Source: Acaudatibacter sp035532115 (GTDB lineage: Bacteria > Pseudomonadota > Alphaproteobacteria > Caulobacterales > Caulobacteraceae). From it: a stretch of DNA of 64,000 nucleotides. Position numbers and translations under genes: made by a program. The notes beneath the pieces were generated by a model, which worked only from the letters and a program-made list of their open reading frames with translations, was not told where the DNA came from and ran no database searches. Position 1 is the stretch's first letter, and every line of letters starts with the position of its first letter. The DNA lies in the NCBI GenBank assembly GCA_035532115.1, contig DATKRO010000012.1, forward strand, positions 20,305 to 84,304, read 5' to 3'. Of this stretch, positions 51,063 to 58,642 are shown piece by piece.

Positions 51063-51782
51063 ATGGACGCATCGCAGTCGATCACGCCCGAGACCTTCTC
51101 GATCGTGCATCTGTTCCTGTCGGCCGACTGGGTGGTGAAGCTGGTGCTGACCTTCCTGGCCCTCGCCTCGCTCTGGTCCTGGGCGGTGATCATCGACAAG
51201 CTCGTCCGCTTCACGGTGCTGAACAGCCAGGCGGAGCGTTTCGAGGACGAGGTGGGCTCCGGGCGGGCGCTGGAGGACGTGGCCGCCGCGGCGGGCGAGC
51301 GGCCGAGCCACGTGCTGCCACGGATGCTCCAGGCGGCCCTGCGCGAATGGCGCGACGCCAGGACCAAGGGCCTGCTCACCGGCGGTCAGGCCGAGAGCCA
51401 GACCGCCGCCCTGGTCGGACGCATCGATCGGGTGCTGGGCTCGGTGATCGCGCGCGAAAGCCAGAGGGTCGAGGACGGCCTCGGGAGCCTCGCCATCGTG
51501 GCCACGGCCTCGCCCTTCATCGGTCTCTTCGGCACGGTGTGGGGAATCATGCACGCCTTCCAGTCGATCGCCATCCAGAAGAACACCAATCTGTCGGTGG
51601 TGGCGCCGGCCATCGCCCAGGCGCTCTTCGCCACCGCCATCGGACTGGTCGCCGCCATCCCGGCCTATATCGCCTACAACAAGTTCTCCACCGACGCCGG
51701 CAAGTTCGCCTCGCGCCTGGAAGGTTTCGCCGACGAGCTCGTCACCGCCATCCAGCGGCGACTGGCCGAGCGCTCGAGCTGA
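51063..51782 (+). CDS. tolQ: Tol-Pal system inner-membrane protein TolQ
   Basis: A 239-aa MotA/ExbB-family proton channel subunit. Three membrane helices are visible: ~20-40 (VVKLVLTFLALASLWSWAVI), ~145-165 (VATASPFIGLFGTVWGIMHA), and ~175-198 (VVAPAIAQALFATAIGLVAA, then IPAYIAYNKF). It pairs with TolR to use the proton gradient for outer-membrane constriction at division. ATG 51063 has AGGGAG upstream. Confidence 0.95.
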   Translation: MDASQSITPETFSIVHLFLSADWVVKLVLTFLALASLWSWAVIIDKLVRFTVLNSQAERFEDEVGSGRALEDVAAAAGERPSHVLPRMLQAALREWRDARTKGLLTGGQAESQTAALVGRIDRVLGSVIARESQRVEDGLGSLAIVATASPFIGLFGTVWGIMHAFQSIAIQKNTNLSVVAPAIAQALFATAIGLVAAIPAYIAYNKFSTDAGKFASRLEGFADELVTAIQRRLAERSS

Positions 51783-51786
51783 GCCG

Positions 51787-52275
51787 ATGGCGCTGTCGAT
51801 CCACGATCCGTTCCAGGCGCGCCGGCGCGGGCGCCGGGCGCGGCGCAGCGCGCTCTCCGAGATCAACGTCACGCCGCTGGTGGACGTGATGCTGGTGCTG
51901 CTGATCATCTTCATGATCTCCGCGCCGCTCTTGACCGTGGGCGTCCCGCTGCAGCTGCCCAAGACCGAGGCCGGCGCGATGCAGGACCAGAGGAAGCCGC
52001 TCACCGTATCGGTGAAGGCGGACGGGACCATTTTCCTGGGTCAGACCAGGGTGCCCTTCGCCGAGCTTTCGCCGGCGCTGGGCGACCTGGCGGGCGCAGG
52101 GATGAAGCGGCCGATCTACGTGCGCGCCGACGGCCGCGCCGCCTACGCCATCGTCGCCCAGGTGATGGCGGCGCTGTCGTCGTCGGGGTTCACCCGCATC
52201 AATCTCATCACCGATACCGGCGGACCGTCTTCGGGCGCCAGGCCGGCGCCTGGGGCGCAGGACCCGCGGCCGTGA
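51787..52275 (+). CDS. tolR: Tol-Pal system protein TolR
   Basis: A 162-aa ExbD/TolR protein. The single TM helix SEINVTPLVDVMLVLLIIFM carries the essential membrane Asp. It has a periplasmic domain with VRADGRAAYAIVAQVMAALS and INLITDT, and a Pro-rich tail. It lies 4 bases after tolQ, and its stop overlaps tolA's GTG. Confidence 0.94.
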   Translation: MALSIHDPFQARRRGRRARRSALSEINVTPLVDVMLVLLIIFMISAPLLTVGVPLQLPKTEAGAMQDQRKPLTVSVKADGTIFLGQTRVPFAELSPALGDLAGAGMKRPIYVRADGRAAYAIVAQVMAALSSSGFTRINLITDTGGPSSGARPAPGAQDPRP

Positions 52276-53066
52276 GCACGGCGGACCTGCATGGGCGCGA
52301 CAGCCGCGTGCCGGCGCTGATCGCCGCGGCGGCGCTGCACGCGGGCCTGCTCGCCCTGGTGATCTTCTATCCGGCGCCCGCGGCCATGCTGCCGATCGGC
52401 TCGTCGGTGCCGATCAATATCGTTTCCTCGGCCCAGCTCGCCGCCGCGCGGGCGGCGGTGGAGGCGCCTCGGGTCCAGACCGCGGCCGCTCCGGCTCCCA
52501 TCCCGGCCGCGCCGCCGCAGCCGCCCGCAGCCGAGCCGGCGCCGCCGGCGTTCAGTCCCGCGCCGGCGCGGCGGCAGGCGGCGGCCCCGGCGTCCCGGCC
52601 TTCCGTGCAGCCGCAGCCGCAGGCCGCCGACCACTTCAACTTCAACCGGCTCCTGAAGGACATCGGCTCGAGCCGGCGCGCCGGCGGCCCGGCCGCCTCC
52701 AGCGCCCAGCGCGGCGCGGCGCGGCTCGAGACCTCGCCGAGCCCTCGCGTCGGCGCCGGCGTGGCGCTGACCCAGGCCGACCAGCAGGCGCTGGCGGGCC
52801 TGATCCAGCAGTACTGGCATCCGGCCTGCGGCGTCCCCGGCGCCGAGTCGCTGTTCATCAAGGTCGCCATGAGGCTGGCGCCGGACGGGCACGCGACCAG
52901 CGTCGATCTGGGCGGCCTCGACCGGTCCGCCGATCCGGTGAAGGCCGCCGCGGCGATCCGGGCGCGCGCGGCCGCCTACGCCTTCGCGCCGCGCGTGCCG
53001 AGCCACCTGTTCGGCGAACTCTTCACCATCACCTTCGATTCCAAGCGCGCCTGCGCGAGCGGGTAG
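52272..53066 (+). CDS. tolA: TolA-like protein of the Tol-Pal system
   Basis: A 264-aa protein with an N-terminal membrane anchor (~14-35, ALIAAAALHAGLLALVIFYP, the TonB/TolA SHxxL-type helix). A long Ala/Pro-rich periplasmic linker (~50-115) is followed by a C-terminal TolA/TonB domain (LIQQYWHPACGVPGAESLFI, KVAMRLAPDGHATSVDL). It links the TolQR motor to TolB/Pal. The start is GTG 52272. The linker is shorter than in E. coli TolA. Confidence 0.88.
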   Translation: MSTADLHGRDSRVPALIAAAALHAGLLALVIFYPAPAAMLPIGSSVPINIVSSAQLAAARAAVEAPRVQTAAAPAPIPAAPPQPPAAEPAPPAFSPAPARRQAAAPASRPSVQPQPQAADHFNFNRLLKDIGSSRRAGGPAASSAQRGAARLETSPSPRVGAGVALTQADQQALAGLIQQYWHPACGVPGAESLFIKVAMRLAPDGHATSVDLGGLDRSADPVKAAAAIRARAAAYAFAPRVPSHLFGELFTITFDSKRACASG

Positions 53067-53075
53067 GGAGCCGAC

Positions 53076-54383
53076 ATGAACGCCTTTCGAGCCGCCGTCC
53101 TCGCCATCGCCGTCTTCTGCGCCGCGGGGCTGATGATCGGCGCCGGGCCGGCGCGCGCCGACATCGCCATCGACGTCGACCAGGCCAACCTGCAGCCGAT
53201 GCCGCTGGCGATCCCGGACTTCGCCGGCTCGCCGGTCGGCGCGCAGATCGCCCAGGTGATCACCGCCGACCTCGACGGCACCGGCTACTTCCGCGCCCTG
53301 GCCCCGGCGACCTATCCGGCCGTCGCGCTCAGCGTCGGCGTGCAGCCGCCCTTCGATCCCTGGCGCTCGGTCGGCGCCCAGGGGCTGCTGGTCGGCCAGG
53401 TATCGACCGGGGCGGACGGACGACTGAACGTCGATTTCCGGCTGTGGGACGTCTATGCGGGCCAGCAGCTCCTGGCCACGCGGCTCACCGCGACGCCGGA
53501 TTCATGGCGCACCATCGCCCACCAGATCGCCGACGCCGTCTATGAGAAGCTTACCGGCGAAAAGGGCTATTTCGACACCCGCGTCGTGTTCGTCGCCGAG
53601 AGCGGGAGCCGGACCCGGAAGATCACCCGGCTCGCCATCATGGACCAGGACGGCGCGAACCCCAGCTACCTGACCGACGGCTCGACCATGGTGTTCTCGC
53701 CGCGCTTTTCGGCCAAGCGCCAGGAGATCACCTACATGGTGCTGCGGCCGACCGGGTCGTCCATCTATCTGAAGAACCTGGATACCGGCCGCGAGGAGGT
53801 GCTGGGGCATTTCCGCGGCATGACCATGGCGCCGCGCTTTTCGCCGGACGACAGCAAGGTCGCCTTCGCCGCCGAGCGCAACGGCATGACCGACATCTAC
53901 GTGATGAACCTCACCAACCATACGACGAGGCGGCTGACGTCGGATCTGGCCATCGACACCTCGCCCTCGTTCTCGCCGGACGGATCGCAGATCGTCTTCA
54001 ACTCCGACCGCGACGGCTCGCCGCAGCTCTACGTGATGAATGCGGACGGCTCGGATGCGCACCGGATCTCGTTCGGATCGGGCCGCTACACGGCGCCGGT
54101 CTGGAGCCCCACCGGCGGGCTGATCGCGTTCGTCAAGCAGCAGGGCGAAGTCTTCGACATCGGGGTGATGAATCCGGACGGCTCGGGCGAGCGGATCCTG
54201 GCGTCGAGCTACTTCGCCGACGAGCCGTGCTGGTCGCCGAACGGGCGGGTGATCATGTTCGAGCGCAAGGTGGTCAGCGGCCCGTCGAGGCTGTGGACCG
54301 TCGACGTCTCTGGGCATTTCCTGCGCCAGACGCCCTATCCGATGGCGGGCTCCGACCCGGCGTGGTCGCCGCTGCTGCACTGA
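53076..54383 (+). CDS. tolB: Tol-Pal system beta-propeller protein TolB
   Basis: A 435-aa periplasmic protein with signal peptide (cleaved after ~28 residues, at GPARA-D). An N-terminal alpha/beta domain (~40-160) precedes a six-bladed WD-like propeller with repeated blocks such as MAPRFSPDDSKVAFAAERNG, DTSPSFSPDGSQIVFNSDRD and APVWSPTGGLIAFVKQQGEV. It normally binds the outer-membrane lipoprotein Pal; pal would be expected next but is not there. Confidence 0.95.
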   Translation: MNAFRAAVLAIAVFCAAGLMIGAGPARADIAIDVDQANLQPMPLAIPDFAGSPVGAQIAQVITADLDGTGYFRALAPATYPAVALSVGVQPPFDPWRSVGAQGLLVGQVSTGADGRLNVDFRLWDVYAGQQLLATRLTATPDSWRTIAHQIADAVYEKLTGEKGYFDTRVVFVAESGSRTRKITRLAIMDQDGANPSYLTDGSTMVFSPRFSAKRQEITYMVLRPTGSSIYLKNLDTGREEVLGHFRGMTMAPRFSPDDSKVAFAAERNGMTDIYVMNLTNHTTRRLTSDLAIDTSPSFSPDGSQIVFNSDRDGSPQLYVMNADGSDAHRISFGSGRYTAPVWSPTGGLIAFVKQQGEVFDIGVMNPDGSGERILASSYFADEPCWSPNGRVIMFERKVVSGPSRLWTVDVSGHFLRQTPYPMAGSDPAWSPLLH

Positions 54384-54405
54384 CGCCATGGCGCCGCACG
54401 GCGGC

Positions 54406-56175
54406 TCAAGAGGCGGCCCGCGTAGCCGCATCGCCGCCGTCGGCCAGCCGCGCCTCGGCGTCGGCGAGCATCGCCGCCAAACGCGGATCGTCGCGGATCG
54501 GATCGAGACTGGGATCGCTCCTGGCCAGGTTCGGCAGCCAGGCCGAGCAGGTCGCGAACACCGGGGCGAGCAGCTCCATCGCCGCATCGGCGTCGCGGCC
54601 CCTGGCGAGCGCACAGGCGAAATTATAGCGCATCGGCAGGTTCTCGGGATCGATCAGCAAGGCGCGAGCGATCCATGTCTTGGCGCGCTCGGTCTCGCCC
54701 AGCGCCATCAGGGCGGTGACCCCGAAGCCCATCGCGGCGCCGTTGCCGGGGTCGCGGGCGATCACCTTCTCCACCCGCTCCAAGGTCATCTGCGCGGCGC
54801 GGCGGACGCCATCGGCATCTCCAAGCGCCTCGTAGGCGCCGATCTGCATTCCGGTGGCGGAGAAGTTGCCCTCGGCCAGCTCGGCCACCTTGCTGTAGCG
54901 GCCGATGGCCTGCGCGAAGCGCCGGGCGCCGAGGTACATGTTCGCCGCCCTGATGTTCACCTCCATCGACTGCGGGTCGAGGCCAAGGGCGAGCTCGATC
55001 TCGGCGAAGGCCTCGTCGTGACGAGCCTGGGCCTGGAGCACCCTGGCTCGCACCGAGTGCGCTTCGGCCAGGTCGGGATCCAGCGCCAGCGCCCGCTCCG
55101 CCGCCGTCAGTCCATCTTCGTGCGCCCGCCCGTGCACCAGCGCCAGGGTCGACTGGGCGTGGCCCATGAGCGCCCAGGCCCGGGCATAGCCGGCATCGAT
55201 CTCCGTGGCGCGGCGGCAAAGGCGGGCGATCGCCTCGTCCCGCCGCGGATCGCCCTGGTTTCCGGTCTCCAGATATTGCCGCGCCATCAGGTAGAGGTCG
55301 TAGGCTTCCACGCTGGTCGTGCCGCGCCGCGCGATGGCCGTCTTCTCCTGCGGCAGCAGCTTCAGCTTCAGCGCCGTCACGATGGCTTCGGAGATCTCGT
55401 CCTGGAGCGCGAAGATGTCATTGAGGTCGCGGTCGTAGCGCTCGGCCCAGACGTGGCTGTCGCTCGAACCCTCGATCAGCTGGCCGGTGATCCGCACCCG
55501 GCCGCCGGCCCGGCGCACGCTGCCTTCGAGCACGTGCGAAACCGACAGGGCGCGGGCGACCTCCGCGACGTTGATGCGCCGGCCCTTGTAGCTGAAGGCG
55601 GTGTTGCGCGACGCCACCGAAAGCGCCGAGACCTTGGAGAGGTCGGTGATGATGTCCTCGCTGATGCCGTCGCTGAAATAGTCCTGCTCGGGGTCGCCGC
55701 TCATGTTCACGAAGGGCAGGACGCAGATCGACGGCCGGTCCCGCCGCAGCCGGCGCTGGGTCGCGCCGCCCGTGGGCGGGCCGGCGCGCCCGGTCAAGGC
55801 GGCGAGGCTGGCGACCACCTTCAGCCAGGCCGGCGCTTCGGCGTCGCCGGTCCAGTCGCTGAGGTCGGCGCACTGGATCTGCTCGAACGGCATCGGAAGC
55901 TCGGTCCGGTCCAAGGTGATCTGGATGAGCTTGCGCTCGATGCGCCCGCGCTCTGCCTCGGAGCGCACCCATTCGGACCTGGCGGCCTGCGCCGACCATA
56001 GCACCACCACGGCCCTGGCGGCGCGCAGCTGTTCTTCGATCACGTCCCCGAAGGCGCGATGGGCTGGAATCTCATCGTCGCGCCAGACGCCATAGCCCAG
56101 CGTCCGCAAAGCCTCGGCGACCTGGAGCGCCCGGGCCTCGGTCTCCCGGGCATAGGAAATGAAAACGTCGGACAT
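54406..56175 (-). CDS. TIR-domain protein with TolB-like domain and TPR repeats
   Basis: A 589-aa cytoplasmic protein with no signal peptide. Residues 1-~130 are a TIR_2 domain: MSDVFISYARETEARALQVA, GYGVWRDDEIPAHRAFGDVI, and SEWVRSEAER with the candidate NADase Glu at ~73. Then ~150-290 form a TolB-like N-terminal domain as in CadC/adenylate-cyclase relatives (ICVLPFVNMSGDPEQDYFSD, then VLEGSVRRAGGRVRITGQLI). TPR-type repeats follow to ~560. Similar sensor-like proteins occur in Caulobacterales; a signalling or NAD-cleaving defence role is possible, not shown. It is on the opposite strand to tolB and ybgF, in the slot of pal. Confidence 0.87.
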   Translation of the reverse strand: MSDVFISYARETEARALQVAEALRTLGYGVWRDDEIPAHRAFGDVIEEQLRAARAVVVLWSAQAARSEWVRSEAERGRIERKLIQITLDRTELPMPFEQIQCADLSDWTGDAEAPAWLKVVASLAALTGRAGPPTGGATQRRLRRDRPSICVLPFVNMSGDPEQDYFSDGISEDIITDLSKVSALSVASRNTAFSYKGRRINVAEVARALSVSHVLEGSVRRAGGRVRITGQLIEGSSDSHVWAERYDRDLNDIFALQDEISEAIVTALKLKLLPQEKTAIARRGTTSVEAYDLYLMARQYLETGNQGDPRRDEAIARLCRRATEIDAGYARAWALMGHAQSTLALVHGRAHEDGLTAAERALALDPDLAEAHSVRARVLQAQARHDEAFAEIELALGLDPQSMEVNIRAANMYLGARRFAQAIGRYSKVAELAEGNFSATGMQIGAYEALGDADGVRRAAQMTLERVEKVIARDPGNGAAMGFGVTALMALGETERAKTWIARALLIDPENLPMRYNFACALARGRDADAAMELLAPVFATCSAWLPNLARSDPSLDPIRDDPRLAAMLADAEARLADGGDAATRAAS

Positions 56176-56297
56176 GAACCCGCGATGCGCCGATCATCCT
56201 GTTGGAAACGGGCCGGCCGCGCAAGCCAGCGGCCGGCGGCTCGATATTCCGGCGCGCCAGGGCGGCCCCGTCGTCGCCGCAATCCCGATGCTAGGGT

Positions 56298-56338
56298 TCG
56301 ACGCGAACGGATGCTGCAGCATCCGATTGCTCAATCGG
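56298..56338. promoter_or_regulatory. Three abutting palindromes between the TIR-TPR gene and ybgF
   Basis: Side by side lie TTCG-ACG-CGAA (56298-56308), the perfect 16-mer GGATGCTGCAGCATCC (56309-56324), and CCGATTG-CT-CAATCGG (56323-56338). All lie in the 254-bp divergent region. They look like clustered operator sites or a cruciform-capable control element. No terminator features are present. Confidence 0.6.
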
Positions 56339-56429
56339 AACACAAACCACTAGATTGGCGCCGCGAACCACAGACGGAAGATGCATCTTCCGGCCGCTGC
56401 GGGACGCTAGACCTCGAGAGATGCCGGCC

Positions 56430-57311
56430 ATGAAACCCCTCCGCCCCCTGGTTCTGGCTCTGGCGCTCCTCGCCGCGGCTCCGGTGCTTGCCCAGACGCC
56501 GCTGGGCGGTCTCGACGAGCACTCCGCCAGACGGCTGGACCGGATGGAAAAGGCGCTGAAGGAGATCCGGGCGATCGTCTTCCAGGGCCGCGAGACCGGC
56601 CAGCCGGTGGTGGTCGAGCCGGCCGACACCGACGCCCAGCTCGGGGCCATCAACGATAAGCTGAACGACCTCCAGAAAGCCCTGACCCGCATCAACGACC
56701 AGCTCGACGTCACCGGCCACGCCCTGGACCAGGCCCAGCACGAGGCCGATTCTCTGCGCGAAGAGAACGGGGCGCTCAAGGACCGCCTGACCCGGCTCGA
56801 GCAGAAGGTCGATGCGCTCGGCGCCGCCGCCGCGCCGGCCGCCAACGCCGCCCCTGACGGGATCCCGCAATCATCCGGCGACGCGGCGGCGCCGGACGAG
56901 GCCCCGAACGCGGCGGCGGCCGCGCCGGACCCGGCGAGCACGTTCGATGCGGCGCGCCGGGCTTTCGACGCCCGCGACTTCGCCGGTGCGGCGAACGGGT
57001 TCAGGGACTACGTCGAGCGCTTCGGCGATACCCCCCGTGCGCCGCTGGCGCGCTACTTCCTCGGGCGCGCCCTGATGGAGCGACAGGATTATGCCGGCGC
57101 GGCCGCCGCCGAGGTCGCCGCGATCCGCCTGTGGCCGCAGACGAGCTGGGCGCCCGACGCCGTGCTCGAGCTGTCGCGCTCGCTGATCGCGCTGGGAAAA
57201 CCCGGCGACGCCTGCCAGACCCTGGCGGAGCTGCAGCGCCGCTATCCGCGTGCGGCGCCGGCGGTGCGCGCGCATGCCGCCGCCGCCCGGCGCGAGGCGC
57301 GGTGCGACTGA
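56430..57311 (+). CDS. ybgF: Cell division coordinator CpoB / YbgF
   Basis: A 293-aa periplasmic protein. The signal peptide MKPLRPLVLALALLAAAPVL ends at ALAQ. A coiled coil follows (~75-135, e.g. LREENGALKDRLTRLEQKVD), then TPR repeats (FDAARRAFDARDFAGAANGF, PLARYFLGRALMERQDYAGA). It coordinates Tol-Pal with septal peptidoglycan synthesis. ATG 56430 has GAGAG at better spacing than ATG 56421. Its 3' end overlaps tilS by 10 bases. It usually follows pal. Confidence 0.92.
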   Translation: MKPLRPLVLALALLAAAPVLAQTPLGGLDEHSARRLDRMEKALKEIRAIVFQGRETGQPVVVEPADTDAQLGAINDKLNDLQKALTRINDQLDVTGHALDQAQHEADSLREENGALKDRLTRLEQKVDALGAAAAPAANAAPDGIPQSSGDAAAPDEAPNAAAAAPDPASTFDAARRAFDARDFAGAANGFRDYVERFGDTPRAPLARYFLGRALMERQDYAGAAAAEVAAIRLWPQTSWAPDAVLELSRSLIALGKPGDACQTLAELQRRYPRAAPAVRAHAAAARREARCD

Positions 57312-58609
57312 ACGCCTCGCGATCGAGCGTGGCCGCGGCGCCGCCCCTGGGCGACGAGGCGTTTGGCCGCCTGAACGCGGTCGACGCGCGCCCCGTGGCG
57401 GTCGCGGTCTCGGGCGGCGGCGACTCCCTGGCGCTGCTGCTGATGGCGGCCGACTGGAGCGCCCGCGCCGGTCGCCCTCTCATCGTGCTCACCCTGGATC
57501 ACCGGCTCGCGCCGGCCGGCGCGCGCTGGGCCGGCTTCGTCGGCGAACGCGCCCGCCGGCTCGGTCTGCCGCACCGCACCCTGGTCTGGGACCGGGCCAG
57601 GCCGGCGACCGGGCTCCCGGCGGCGGCGCGGGCGGCGCGCCATGGGCTGCTGGCCGAGGCGGCCCGCGCCGCCGGCGCGCGCGTGATCCTGATGGGCCAC
57701 ACCGCGGACGACCTCGCCGAGGTCCAGGTCATGCGCCTCTGGGGCGCGAGCCTGCCCTCGCCGCGCGAGTGGTCGCCGTCGCCGATCTGGCCGCAGGGGC
57801 GCGGCGTCTTCCTGCTGCGGCCGCTGCTGGCGATCAGGCGCGCCGCCTTGCGCGATTGGCTCTCCAGCCTGGGCGAACGCTGGATCGAGGACCCGGCCAA
57901 CGAGGATGCAGCCTATGCCCGGGCGCGGGCGCGGCGGCGGCTGGCCGGGGGTGGGGAGGCGGCGGCCGCCGCCGCGCCCGCGCCGCCGGCGTTCCTGGCC
58001 GATCTGCGAGAAGGCCCCGGCGGCGAACTGGTCGCGCCCAGGGCGGCGTTCAGCCACGCGGACGACGCCGCGGCGCGCCGCTGGCTCGCCGCCCTCGTCC
58101 TCAGCGCTTCGGGAACCGCCCGCCCGCCGCGCGGGCCGGCGCTGCAGCGGCTGCTGGAGCGGATGCGGGCGCCTGGCGGCTTCGTCTCGAGTCTCGCGGG
58201 CGCTCGGATCGAGGCGGGCGCCGGCGAGGCGCTGTTCTGCCGCGAGCCGGGGGAATTGCGGCGATGCGGACCTTCCGCAGCGCCGCTGGCGCAGGGCGAG
58301 AGCGTGTTCGACGGCCGCTTTTCCATCGTCGCCAGCGCCCCGGGAAGCCTGATCGCCCCCTTGGCCGGCCAGAGCCGGCGTCTGGCGGCGGCGGCGCGCG
58401 CGCGGCTGCGGGCGGTTGCGGCGCCGGCGCGGCCGGGCCTTCCTGCGATCACCACGGCCGACGGCCGCACCCGCTGCCCGGTCGTGGAGCCCGGCCCGAC
58501 CGGGATCTCGGCGGCGCCGCTCGCCGGACAGCGACTTCTTGCCGCCCTGGGCGCAATCGCCGACGAGGCGGCGATCGGGCGCGTAGCGAAACGCGCGGCG
58601 GGCGCCTAA
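57302..58609 (+). CDS. tilS: tRNA(Ile)-lysidine synthase
   Basis: A 435-aa PP-loop ATPase that changes C34 of tRNA-Ile(CAU) to lysidine. The PP-loop is VAVAVSGGGDSLALLLMAAD (SGGxDS), then LTLDHRLAPAG and ILMGHTADDLAEVQVMRLWG. The LRPLLAIRRAALRDWL and WIEDPANEDAAYARARAR segments bind tRNA. The C-terminal half is diverged and Ala-rich. The start is assigned to GTG 57302, inside the end of ybgF; an upstream start would overlap ybgF more. Confidence 0.93.
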   Translation: MRLNASRSSVAAAPPLGDEAFGRLNAVDARPVAVAVSGGGDSLALLLMAADWSARAGRPLIVLTLDHRLAPAGARWAGFVGERARRLGLPHRTLVWDRARPATGLPAAARAARHGLLAEAARAAGARVILMGHTADDLAEVQVMRLWGASLPSPREWSPSPIWPQGRGVFLLRPLLAIRRAALRDWLSSLGERWIEDPANEDAAYARARARRRLAGGGEAAAAAAPAPPAFLADLREGPGGELVAPRAAFSHADDAAARRWLAALVLSASGTARPPRGPALQRLLERMRAPGGFVSSLAGARIEAGAGEALFCREPGELRRCGPSAAPLAQGESVFDGRFSIVASAPGSLIAPLAGQSRRLAAAARARLRAVAAPARPGLPAITTADGRTRCPVVEPGPTGISAAPLAGQRLLAALGAIADEAAIGRVAKRAAGA

Positions 58610-58642
58610 ATTGAGAGACTTGAGTTCAAGAAGGCCGACGGC

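Noticed and set aside
54388..56001. Possible pal on the plus strand beneath the TIR gene
   Set aside because: The plus-strand frame contains no lipobox or OmpA-like domain; it is the shadow of the TIR-TPR gene.
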